A stretch of 5,502 nucleotides of DNA, taken from an uncultured Lachnospiraceae bacterium. Lineage in GTDB: Bacteria; Bacillota_A; Clostridia; Lachnospirales; Lachnospiraceae. The stretch is taken from the NCBI GenBank assembly GCA_905200565.1, contig CAJKKX010000187.1, positions 1-5,502 on the forward strand. Reading direction: 5' to 3'. The notes under the pieces were generated by a model. It was not told where the DNA came from. It did no database searches and saw only the letters and a list, made by a program, of their open reading frames with translations. Shown piece by piece: positions 1 to 5,340 of this stretch. Position 1 is the stretch's first letter. Each line of letters begins with the position of its first letter. The position numbers were made by a program, and so were the translations under genes.

Positions 1-2496
1 ACCTCGGCTCTCCTGGAGGGACTTGAACAGATTCCCGCAAAGCAGGTGTTTTATGGTGAGATGACCCTCCGGGAGTTTGATATTGACAGTGCGCTGAAGC
101 GGAAACCGAGGCTGATCCTGGTAGATGAACTGGCGCATACCAATGCCGAGGGCAGCCGTCATGCCAAGCGTTATCAGGATGTGCAGGAACTTTTGAACGC
201 CGGGATCGATGTTTATACTACTGTCAATGTCCAGCATATTGAGAGCCTGAATGACACGGTTGCTTCCATTACTGGCATTTGGGTGCGGGAGCGTATTCCG
301 GATTCTGTATTTGACCAGGCGGATCAGGTGGAACTGGTGGATATCGAACCGACCGAGCTTCTGGAGCGCATGGCAAGCGGAAATATCTATCAGGAAGAGC
401 AGGCAGAGCGGGCGGCAGCGGGCTTTTTTACAGTGGAAAATCTGACCGCTTTGAGGGAAATTGCATTACGCCGCTGTGCGGATCGGGTCAACCTGCTGAC
501 GGAGAGTACCAGGATTCAGAATCGTGGCGATTATCACACTGATGAGCATATTTTGGTGTGCCTCTCGTCCTCTCCATCCAACGCGAAGATCATCCGTACC
601 GCTGCCAGAATGGCACGGGCGTTCCGCGGAAACTTTACGGCTCTTTTCGTGGAAACGGCTGCCACTGCCGAAATGAGTGAAGATGACAAGAAACGCCTGC
701 GGGATAATATCCGATTGGCAGGGCAGCTTGGCGCACATATTGAGACCGTTTACGGCGAGGATGTTCCTTATCAGATCGCGGAATTTGCAAGGCTTTCCGG
801 CGTTTCTAAAATTGTAATCGGGCGGAGTACGGCCACGAGAAAAAGTATATTCAGCAAGCCGACGCTGACGGAACATTTGATTGCCAACGCACCCAATCTG
901 GATATTCATGTAATCCCGGATACAGGGTCCGGGACTGTCTGCCAGAAGCATAGGAATAAAATGTTTCATGTAACCGCTATGCCGGTTCGAGATCTGGTAA
1001 AGAGTATTCTCGTCCTGCTGGCTTCCACCTTAGTCGGATATGTGTTTTACACGATGGGCTTTTCCGAGGCCAATATCGTGTCTGTATATATTTTTGGTGT
1101 TTTGGTTATCTCCGTTATCACAACGAGCCGCTTTTGCGGGGCGATAGCGTCTATTGTAAGCGTGCTGGTGTTTAATTTTTTCTTTACCGTTCCGCGCTTT
1201 ACCTTTCGCTTCAGCAATCCGAATTACCTGGTGACTTTTCCTATTATGTTCATGGTAGCGTTGCTGACCGGATCACTTGCCACACGTCTGAAAGATAATG
1301 CAAAACAATCTGCCAATGCAGCCTATCGGACAAAGATTTTGTTTGAAACGAATCAACTTCTCCAACGGGAAACGGATGAGCAGGCAGTTATAGAAGCTAC
1401 TGCGGGACAGCTCCTGAAATTGCTGCGAAAGGATATTGTGGTCTACCTGGCAAATGGGCAGGAGCTTGATTCTCCCAGTATTTTTCGGACGCCGGACAGT
1501 AATCAGTGCGAATTGATTTCCGAAAATGAAAAAGCGGTCGCCGCATGGGTGCTGCGGAACAACAAGCACGCCGGAGCGACCACCAACACTTTATCCAGCG
1601 CGAAATGCTTGTATCTGGCCATTCGGGTGGGCAGACAGGTGTATGGTGTTGTGGGAATTGCAATGAACGAGATTCCTCTGGATTCTTTTGAAAACAGCGT
1701 CCTGCTGTCTATTCTCGGTGAGTGTGCCCTGGCATTAGAAAACATCAAAAACGCCCGGGAAAAAGAAGAAGCCGCAATTCTGGCCAGAAATGAGCAGCTT
1801 CGTGCGAACCTGCTTCGGGCTATTTCTCATGATCTGCGTACACCGCTCACGTCCATTTCCGGGAACGCCGACAACCTGCTGGCTAACTATCAAAAAATGG
1901 ATGATGCTACGAGAAAACGGACGTTTACAGACATTTATGACGATTCCATGTGGCTGATCAATCTGGTAGAGAATCTGCTGGCAATTACCAGAATCGAGGG
2001 CGGCCAGGTTCATCTGACGCAGACTGTGGAGCTGATGGATGAAGTGGTCTCAGAAGCTCTGCGGCATATCAACCGCAAAAGTAAGGAACATATCATCCAT
2101 GTCAGCTCCTCTGAGGAGTTGATCCTCGCAAGCATTGATGCTAAACTGATTGTCCAGGTTATCATCAATTTGCTGGATAATGCCATCAAGTATACACCGC
2201 CCGGCTCAGTGATCGAAATCCATACGGAGAAGAACAAAGAGTCACATCAGGTCGTTGTTTCTGTTTCTGACGATGGTCCGGGCATTCCCGATGACCAAAA
2301 GCCGCATATTTTTGATATGTTTTACAGCGGAGCCAATAAAATTGCAGACAGCCGAAGAAGTCTCGGGCTGGGCCTTTCGCTGTGCAAATCCATTGTCACT
2401 GCTCACGGAGGAACTATATGGGTAACCGATCATGACCCGAAAGGAACCGTCTTTACATTTACATTACCAGCAGGGGAGGTTGAACTGCATGAATAA
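1..2496 (+). CDS. kdpD: Sensor histidine kinase KdpD, 5' end missing
   Basis: Membrane sensor kinase that phosphorylates KdpE to control the high-affinity Kdp potassium ATPase. The frame is open from base 1 (831 codons). By comparison with the roughly 890-residue E. coli protein as I remember it, about 60-70 N-terminal residues, including the Walker A loop, are upstream. Window codons: KdpD N-terminal domain about 1-150 with Walker B-like VDELAH at 41-46 and TTVNVQHIESLND near 73; universal-stress-protein domain about 180-306; four membrane segments about 333-352, 358-374, 378-396 and 408-427; GAF-like region about 440-575; DHp with ISHDLRTPLT, phosphorylated His at codon 610; ATPase N box around N723/N727, G1 DDGPG at 757-761, G2 GLGL at 789-792. 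All kinase motifs are intact. The USP domain has a cyclic-di-AMP-type motif (see findings). A GTG at 46 is internal, not the start, because the homologous sequence continues upstream of it. kdpE overlaps the 3' end. Confidence 0.97.
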   Translation, partial: TSALLEGLEQIPAKQVFYGEMTLREFDIDSALKRKPRLILVDELAHTNAEGSRHAKRYQDVQELLNAGIDVYTTVNVQHIESLNDTVASITGIWVRERIPDSVFDQADQVELVDIEPTELLERMASGNIYQEEQAERAAAGFFTVENLTALREIALRRCADRVNLLTESTRIQNRGDYHTDEHILVCLSSSPSNAKIIRTAARMARAFRGNFTALFVETAATAEMSEDDKKRLRDNIRLAGQLGAHIETVYGEDVPYQIAEFARLSGVSKIVIGRSTATRKSIFSKPTLTEHLIANAPNLDIHVIPDTGSGTVCQKHRNKMFHVTAMPVRDLVKSILVLLASTLVGYVFYTMGFSEANIVSVYIFGVLVISVITTSRFCGAIASIVSVLVFNFFFTVPRFTFRFSNPNYLVTFPIMFMVALLTGSLATRLKDNAKQSANAAYRTKILFETNQLLQRETDEQAVIEATAGQLLKLLRKDIVVYLANGQELDSPSIFRTPDSNQCELISENEKAVAAWVLRNNKHAGATTNTLSSAKCLYLAIRVGRQVYGVVGIAMNEIPLDSFENSVLLSILGECALALENIKNAREKEEAAILARNEQLRANLLRAISHDLRTPLTSISGNADNLLANYQKMDDATRKRTFTDIYDDSMWLINLVENLLAITRIEGGQVHLTQTVELMDEVVSEALRHINRKSKEHIIHVSSSEELILASIDAKLIVQVIINLLDNAIKYTPPGSVIEIHTEKNKESHQVVVSVSDDGPGIPDDQKPHIFDMFYSGANKIADSRRSLGLGLSLCKSIVTAHGGTIWVTDHDPKGTVFTFTLPAGEVELHE
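2472..2479 (+). promoter_or_regulatory. Ribosome binding site of kdpE, inside kdpD
   Basis: AGGGGAGG lies 9 bases before the ATG at 2489. It fixes the kdpE start there rather than at an in-frame ATG 57 bases upstream at 2432, which would add 19 residues unlike any receiver domain. Its position inside the end of kdpD suggests translational coupling of sensor and regulator. Confidence 0.85.
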
Positions 2497-3190
2497 ACCT
2501 TTAATATTGGTTGTGGAGGATGACCCTCCGGTACGCAACCTGATTACAACGACATTAAAAACCAATGATTATCGCTATCTGGTCGCAGCGAATGGAGAAG
2601 CTGCAATTCTCGAAGCATCTTCCCATAATCCGGATATTGTCTTATTGGATCTTGGCCTGCCGGATATGGACGGCGTACAGGTAATCCAAAATATCCGTTC
2701 GTGGTCAAATCTGCCGATTATCGTTATCAGCGCCCGCAGCGAGGATAACGATAAGATCGAGGCGCTGGATGCCGGCGCTGACGATTACCTGACCAAGCCT
2801 TTTTCTGTGGAAGAACTGCTGGCACGACTTCGGGTCACGCAAAGAAGGCTTTCCTATATGACGGCGGAGATACTGGCGGCGAGCTCTGTCTTTGTCAATG
2901 GAAAACTGAAGGTAGACTATGCCGGCGGATGCGCATATCTGGATGGCCAGGAGCTGCACCTGACACCGATTGAGTATAAGTTGCTGTGTCTGCTGTCCAA
3001 GAATGTGGGAAAGGTATTGACGCACACCTTTATCACACAAAATATCTGGGGACGGAGCTGGGATAATGATATTGCTTCCCTCCGCGTCTTTATGGCAACG
3101 CTGAGAAAAAAACTGGAGCCATCGCCGGATTCTGCGCAGTATATCCAGACCCACATTGGTGTGGGTTACCGGATGATGAAGGTGGAATAA
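2489..3190 (+). CDS. kdpE: Response regulator KdpE (OmpR/PhoB family)
   Basis: Cytoplasmic DNA-binding partner of KdpD, expected to activate the kdpFABC potassium transporter operon when phosphorylated. The protein has 233 residues, close to the usual 225-235. The receiver domain covers about 1-120, with acidic pair D11/D12, phosphoacceptor D54 in LLDLGLPDMDG, switch S81, and K103 in TKPF. The C-terminal winged helix covers about 135-230, with HLTPIEYKLLCLL, the recognition region around SLRVFMATLRKKLE, and the terminal wing GVGYRM typical of OmpR-type regulators. The start was chosen at 2489 because MNKPLILVVEDD is the normal beginning and a good ribosome binding site precedes it. ATGAATAA overlaps the kdpD stop by 8 bases, so the two are made from one message. 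The target transporter genes are not in the window; they may lie upstream of kdpD, but this cannot be seen. KdpE is preferred over a generic OmpR member because of the adjoining kdpD. Confidence 0.95.
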   Translation: MNKPLILVVEDDPPVRNLITTTLKTNDYRYLVAANGEAAILEASSHNPDIVLLDLGLPDMDGVQVIQNIRSWSNLPIIVISARSEDNDKIEALDAGADDYLTKPFSVEELLARLRVTQRRLSYMTAEILAASSVFVNGKLKVDYAGGCAYLDGQELHLTPIEYKLLCLLSKNVGKVLTHTFITQNIWGRSWDNDIASLRVFMATLRKKLEPSPDSAQYIQTHIGVGYRMMKVE

Positions 3191-3219
3191 TCGGAAAAAC
3201 AGGAATCTCCTTTTCTGAT
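3190..3219 (+). terminator. Stem-loop at the end of kdpE, possible weak terminator
   Basis: ATCGGAAAA (3190-3198) pairs with TTTTCTGAT (3211-3219) through 9 base pairs including one G-T wobble. After a 3-base bulge, GGA pairs with TCC around a 3-base loop. The stem begins on the last base of the kdpE stop codon. No run of T follows, and the stem is AT-rich, so it may protect the 3' end or do nothing rather than end transcription. Confidence 0.3.
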
Positions 3220-3247
3220 AGACTTAAATGACAACTTCTGATAAAAT
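3219..3247 (+). promoter_or_regulatory. Candidate promoter of the ybaK-macrodomain unit
   Basis: TAGACT at 3219-3224 (4 of 6 to TTGACA), 17 bases, then TAAAAT at 3242-3247 (5 of 6 to TATAAT). A TG one base before the -10 makes it an extended -10 element. It would start RNA near 3254 and leave a leader of about 75 bases before the ATG at 3330. This is a match by eye only. The remaining gap up to 3315 shows no operator-like repeat. Confidence 0.4.
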
Positions 3248-3329
3248 GTTAATAGCTGAGTTATTGCAAAGGCATGGCTCAAAATAATCGCTATGTAAAG
3301 AGTCTGCGAAAGAATGAGGAGAATGAAAA

Positions 3330-3797
3330 ATGTCACTGGAGAGAGTAAAAGCATATCTGGAAACGGAAGGAATTCTGGATAGATTAAAGGTATTTCATGA
3401 ATCAAGCGCCACGGTGGAGCTGGCGGCGCAGGCACTTGGCTGCGAACCGGCGCGGATCGCGAAAACAATGTCGTTTTTGCTGGGAGATGAGGCGATCCTG
3501 ATCATCACAGCGGGCGATGTAAAGATAGATAACAAAAAGTTTAAGGAACAATTTCATCAGAAGGCGAAGATGATACCGGGCGACCTGGTGGAGCAGTATA
3601 TCGGACATGCGCCGGGCGGCGTCTGCCCGTTTGCGATCAGGGAACACGTTCCGGTATACATGGACGTGTCTCTGAAACGTTTTGAAATCGTATATCCTGC
3701 AGGCGGCGACGCGCACAGTGCGGTCGAGCTGACGCCCGCGGAGCTGGAGAAATATTCCCGGAGCTGCGGATGGGTGGATGTGTGCAGGGAGCGGTGA
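3330..3797 (+). CDS. YbaK/EbsC-family aminoacyl-tRNA deacylase
   Basis: Free-standing editing-domain protein of 155 residues, the usual size of the YbaK/ProX family. Members hydrolyse wrongly charged tRNA, most often Cys- or Ala-tRNA(Pro), in the cytoplasm. Residues visible: SSATVELAAQALG at 25-37 and RIAKTMSF at 42-49, where K45 matches the conserved lysine needed for deacylation in YbaK. GHAPGGVCPF at 92-101 is the glycine-rich substrate loop typical of the Firmicutes branch, and the protein ends in the family's usual WVDVC. The start has GAGGAG at 3316-3321, 8 bases upstream. The next gene begins 10 bases after the stop, so the two are probably co-transcribed. The exact tRNA and amino acid cannot be read from sequence. 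Firmicutes prolyl-tRNA synthetases often carry their own Ala-editing domain, which would favour Cys-tRNA(Pro), but that is inference. Confidence 0.88.
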   Translation: MSLERVKAYLETEGILDRLKVFHESSATVELAAQALGCEPARIAKTMSFLLGDEAILIITAGDVKIDNKKFKEQFHQKAKMIPGDLVEQYIGHAPGGVCPFAIREHVPVYMDVSLKRFEIVYPAGGDAHSAVELTPAELEKYSRSCGWVDVCRER

Positions 3798-3802
3798 GGA
3801 GG
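3796..3802 (+). promoter_or_regulatory. Ribosome binding site deciding the macrodomain gene start
   Basis: GAGGAGG lies 5 bases before the ATG at 3808 and overlaps the stop codon of the upstream deacylase gene. An in-frame ATG at 3778 would put this site inside the gene and add ten residues (MCAGSGEEDV) that are only the read-through of the ribosome binding site region, so 3808 is preferred. Confidence 0.75.
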
Positions 3803-3807
3803 ACGTT

Positions 3808-4584
3808 ATGACACAGCAGGAGAGGCTGATCTATCTTATAGATTATCTGAAAAAGGAAAACGATGATTTGAAGAATATAGAGGTGCCGGATGAAGAGACG
3901 GAGCAGAAAAGACTATTGCGCTCCCTCATGAATATCCGCCCTGCGAAAGCGATCGGAAAAGATTTCCTGGATATACAGGATGCTTATCTGCAGGCGGAGC
4001 AAAAGAAAAAGCGTCTCATTTCTCTGGCGGATTTCGTCCCCGTGCAAAAGGGAATTTATTTGTGGCAGGGCGATATCACAGCGCTAAAGACGGATGGAAT
4101 TGTAAATGCCGCCAACAGCGCTCTTCTTGGCTGCTTTGTGCCCTGCCACGGCTGTATTGATAATGCGATCCACTCCGCTGCAGGAATCCAGCTTCGCCTG
4201 GAGTGCGCACGTATTATGGAGGCACAGAAAACGCCGGAGCCTGTTGGAAAAGCAAAAATAACAAAAGCGTACAATCTCCCGTGCCGCTATGTTCTGCATA
4301 CAGTAGGACCTGTTATTTATGGAAGAGTGACCGATGCGGACTGCGCATCACTGGCGGATTGCTACCGCTCCTGCATGGAGCTTGCAGATGCTAATGGATT
4401 GAAAAGCATTGCATTTTGCTGCATTTCAACGGGAGAATTCCATTTTCCGAATGAGCTGGCGGCGGAAATAGCAGTACAGACGGTAAAAGAATGCCGGAAG
4501 AAAGATCAGACCGGACCGGCGGTAGTATTCAATGTTTTCAAAGACATGGATTATGAGATCTATAGGCGGCTGCTTAAAGACTGA
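3808..4584 (+). CDS. Macrodomain protein-ADP-ribose hydrolase, zinc type
   Basis: Predicted to remove ADP-ribose from modified proteins. The protein has 258 residues. A helical N-terminal extension (about 1-75) precedes the macrodomain, as in the S. aureus SAV0325 and S. pyogenes proteins. Residues visible: ADP-ribose contacts in WQGDITALKTDGIVNAAN (86-103), the loop GCFVPCHGCIDNAIH (108-122), Y161-VLHTVGP (to 168), and the diphosphate loop CCISTGEFHFP (204-214). C109, C113, H114 and C116 are candidate ligands for the catalytic-loop zinc known in this class. N103 and the following loop resemble active hydrolases, so activity is expected. In other Gram-positives this class is often encoded with SirTM, a GcvH-like lipoyl carrier and a lipoate ligase. 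None of those is here; the partner is a tRNA deacylase 10 bases upstream. The family call is firm, the cellular target unknown. Confidence 0.92.
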   Translation: MTQQERLIYLIDYLKKENDDLKNIEVPDEETEQKRLLRSLMNIRPAKAIGKDFLDIQDAYLQAEQKKKRLISLADFVPVQKGIYLWQGDITALKTDGIVNAANSALLGCFVPCHGCIDNAIHSAAGIQLRLECARIMEAQKTPEPVGKAKITKAYNLPCRYVLHTVGPVIYGRVTDADCASLADCYRSCMELADANGLKSIAFCCISTGEFHFPNELAAEIAVQTVKECRKKDQTGPAVVFNVFKDMDYEIYRRLLKD

Positions 4585-4607
4585 AAGATCTTTTATGATA
4601 ATTGATG

Positions 4608-4638
4608 GGGCTTGACGGCAGATTCTGCTGTCGAGCCC
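4608..4638 (+). terminator. Strong hairpin after the macrodomain gene, probable terminator
   Basis: GGGCTTGACGGCAG (4608-4621) pairs with CTGCTGTCGAGCCC (4625-4638) over 14 base pairs, two of them G-T wobbles, around an ATT loop. It sits 23 bases after the stop codon at 4582-4584, between two converging genes. The downstream tract TTGGTTAATTCATAT is only partly T-rich, so it is a good hairpin but an imperfect intrinsic terminator for the rightward transcript. The opposite strand also lacks a clean T run. Confidence 0.65.
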
Positions 4639-4680
4639 TTGGTTAATTCATATCAAAAATAAGTTGGTATGTTAAGAGAA

Positions 4681-4695
4681 CCCGGAAAATCCGGG
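4681..4695 (-). terminator. Short GC-rich hairpin after the hxlR-type gene, possible terminator
   Basis: CCCGGA (4681-4686) and TCCGGG (4690-4695) form a perfect 6-base-pair inverted repeat with a 3-base loop. Read leftward, it is 8 bases past the stop codon of the regulator and is followed by TTCTCTTAAC, a weak T-rich tract. It is placed correctly for ending the leftward transcript but is short. Confidence 0.45.
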
Positions 4696-4703
4696 GATGC
4701 CGG

Positions 4704-5057
4704 TTATTGTGAATTTTTAGCTTTGTAATTTTCGCCCCAATCCCACATGGAATCCAAAATGGGCTTGAGACTGTAACCAAGCTCTGTCAGTGTGTATTCT
4801 ACATGGGGAGGAACTTCCGGGAAAACGGTACGGATAACCAGACCGCTTTCTTCCATCTGGCGAAGCTGCGCAGTCAGAACCTTCTGCGACACGTGTCCGA
4901 TGGATTTTTTTAATTCTCCGAAGCGTTTGGTTCCGGGCAATAAATCCCGCAGGATCAATACTTTCCATTTATCACTGATTAAGGTTAAAGTTGTCTCCAC
5001 CGGACAATCCGGTAATGTCTTTGCCGGTTTACTGGCAATTTCTTTTGGGGTCTCCAT
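4704..5057 (-). CDS. HxlR/DUF24-family winged-helix regulator with one cysteine
   Basis: DNA-binding transcription factor of 117 residues, the usual 105-125 for the HxlR family, which acts as a dimer. Residues visible: DCPVETTLTLISDKWKVLIL at 17-36, the family signature; helix-turn-helix around FGELKKSIGHVSQKVLTAQL (46-65) with the adjoining MEESGLVIR; wing EVPPHVEYTLTELG (81-94); and a C-terminal dimer helix ending WDWGENY. C18 is the only cysteine and sits where YodB, HypR and QorR carry their redox-sensing cysteine, suggesting a thiol-based sensor of quinones, aldehydes or disulfide stress (family inference). The start at 5057 was chosen because GAGGAG (5066-5071) is 8 bases upstream; a GTG at 5066 would overlap that site. 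It is divergent from a flavoprotein gene, with twin palindromic repeats between, so it probably represses that gene and itself. The inducer is unknown. Confidence 0.93.
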   Translation of the reverse strand: METPKEIASKPAKTLPDCPVETTLTLISDKWKVLILRDLLPGTKRFGELKKSIGHVSQKVLTAQLRQMEESGLVIRTVFPEVPPHVEYTLTELGYSLKPILDSMWDWGENYKAKNSQ

Positions 5058-5065
5058 ATAAAACA

Positions 5066-5071
5066 CTCCTC
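5066..5071 (-). promoter_or_regulatory. Ribosome binding site of the hxlR-type gene
   Basis: GAGGAG on the minus strand, 8 bases before the ATG at 5057. It rules out the three-residue-longer GTG start at 5066, whose first base lies in this site. Confidence 0.8.
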
Positions 5072-5084
5072 GCTTTCATGGTAT

Positions 5085-5090
5085 CTTATA
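5085..5090 (-). promoter_or_regulatory. Candidate -10 box of the hxlR-type gene
   Basis: TATAAG on the minus strand would start RNA near 5078 and give a leader of about 20 bases containing the ribosome binding site. No good -35 lies 17 bases upstream; the expected place (CACAAT) is inside the palindrome of the left repeat. A protein bound there would therefore block this promoter, consistent with autoregulation. Weak call. Confidence 0.35.
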
Positions 5091-5123
5091 GGTAACTATG
5101 GCACAATATTGTGCTTACTTTAC
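5091..5123. repeat. Left copy of a 33-base operator-like repeat
   Basis: Starts GGTAACTAT, then two bases, then CACAATATTGTGC, and ends TTACTTTAC. The core GCACAATATTGTGC (5101-5114) is a perfect 14-base palindrome. It matches the right copy at 29 of 33 positions. It starts 33 bases upstream of the hxlR ATG and reaches the -35 box of a rightward promoter. It is a likely binding site for the adjacent HxlR-type dimer; the assignment to that protein is inference from position. Confidence 0.8.
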
Positions 5124-5147
5124 GAAATGGTGGTACGGTTTTATTAT
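5119..5147 (+). promoter_or_regulatory. Candidate rightward promoter P1
   Basis: TTTACG (5119-5124, 4 of 6) and TATTAT (5142-5147, 5 of 6) are separated by 17 bases. The -35 overlaps the end of the left repeat at the same offset (base 29 of the repeat) as P2 does in the right repeat. It would give a leader of roughly 185 bases for the flavoprotein gene. The -35 is weaker than in P2, so it may be a decayed copy. Confidence 0.4.
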
Positions 5148-5177
5148 AAGAGCATCAGGAAGGAAAAGCAAGCGATT

Positions 5178-5206
5178 CCGAACGAAAAGAGGAAAAAACA
5201 GTTCGG
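5178..5206 (+). other. Inverted repeat in the would-be P1 leader
   Basis: CCGAAC (5178-5183) and GTTCGG (5201-5206) are perfectly complementary around a 17-base purine-rich loop, and the stem can extend by two pairs. GGAAA (5206-5210) could instead pair with TTTCC (5217-5221), which excludes the full stem. With no T run it is not a clear terminator. The rest of the 102 bases between the two operator repeats shows no gene. Confidence 0.3.
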
Positions 5207-5225
5207 GAAAGCATGGTTTCCTGCT

Positions 5226-5258
5226 GGTAACTATACCACAATATTGTGCGTACTTCAC
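5226..5258. repeat. Right copy of the 33-base operator-like repeat
   Basis: Starts GGTAACTAT, then two bases, CACAATATTGTGC, and ends GTACTTCAC. The palindromic core CACAATATTGTG is at 5237-5248. Four mismatches separate it from the left copy, and it begins exactly 135 bases after it. It runs into the -35 box of promoter P2, so bound protein would be expected to block RNA polymerase. Confidence 0.8.
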
Positions 5259-5282
5259 AGAAAAGAGAAGGATTGCTACAAT
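5254..5282 (+). promoter_or_regulatory. Rightward promoter P2 of the flavoprotein gene
   Basis: TTCACA (5254-5259, 5 of 6 to TTGACA), a 17-base spacer, and TACAAT (5277-5282, 5 of 6 to TATAAT), with TG one base before the -10 as an extended element. This is the best promoter match in the window. RNA would start near 5289, giving a leader of about 50 bases. Confidence 0.7.
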
Positions 5283-5327
5283 ATGATCAACAAAGGCGAG
5301 AGCCAACAAACAAAATAAAACCAATTT

Positions 5328-5332
5328 GGAGG
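5328..5332 (+). promoter_or_regulatory. Ribosome binding site of the flavoprotein gene
   Basis: GGAGG 8 bases before the ATG at 5341, which supports that start for a gene cut off by the window edge. Confidence 0.85.
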
Positions 5333-5340
5333 TAAGTACA

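Noticed and set aside
46..48. GTG as the start of a shortened KdpD
   Set aside because: Codons 1-15 (LLEGLEQIPAKQV) match the normal KdpD sequence, so the gene is cut by the window edge and is not N-terminally truncated in nature.
466..969. 167-codon leftward frame inside kdpD
   Set aside because: Opposite strand of well-conserved KdpD sequence with no recognisable domain; a shadow frame.
2705..3154. 149-codon leftward frame inside kdpE
   Set aside because: Shadow of the conserved receiver and winged-helix coding sequence; no family resemblance or start signal.
3264..3297. TTGCAA with TATGTA as the promoter of the deacylase gene
   Set aside because: The spacer is 22 bases, too long for a sigma-A promoter; the extended -10 candidate at 3219-3247 fits better.
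5091..5258. The two 33-base repeats as a mobile element's ends or a CRISPR array
   Set aside because: They are direct, not inverted, there are only two, they flank no transposase, and their cores are palindromic and aligned with promoters, which fits operators better.
5098..5286. 62-codon rightward reading frame containing QYCAYFT twice
   Set aside because: The peptide repeat only reflects the DNA repeat (135 bases is a multiple of three). It starts inside the left operator, upstream of any P1 start, has no ribosome binding site and runs through promoter P2.
5283..5318. 11-residue reading frame just before the flavoprotein gene, a possible leader peptide
   Set aside because: Its ATG directly follows the P2 -10 box, so it lies before the expected RNA start, and it has no ribosome binding site.
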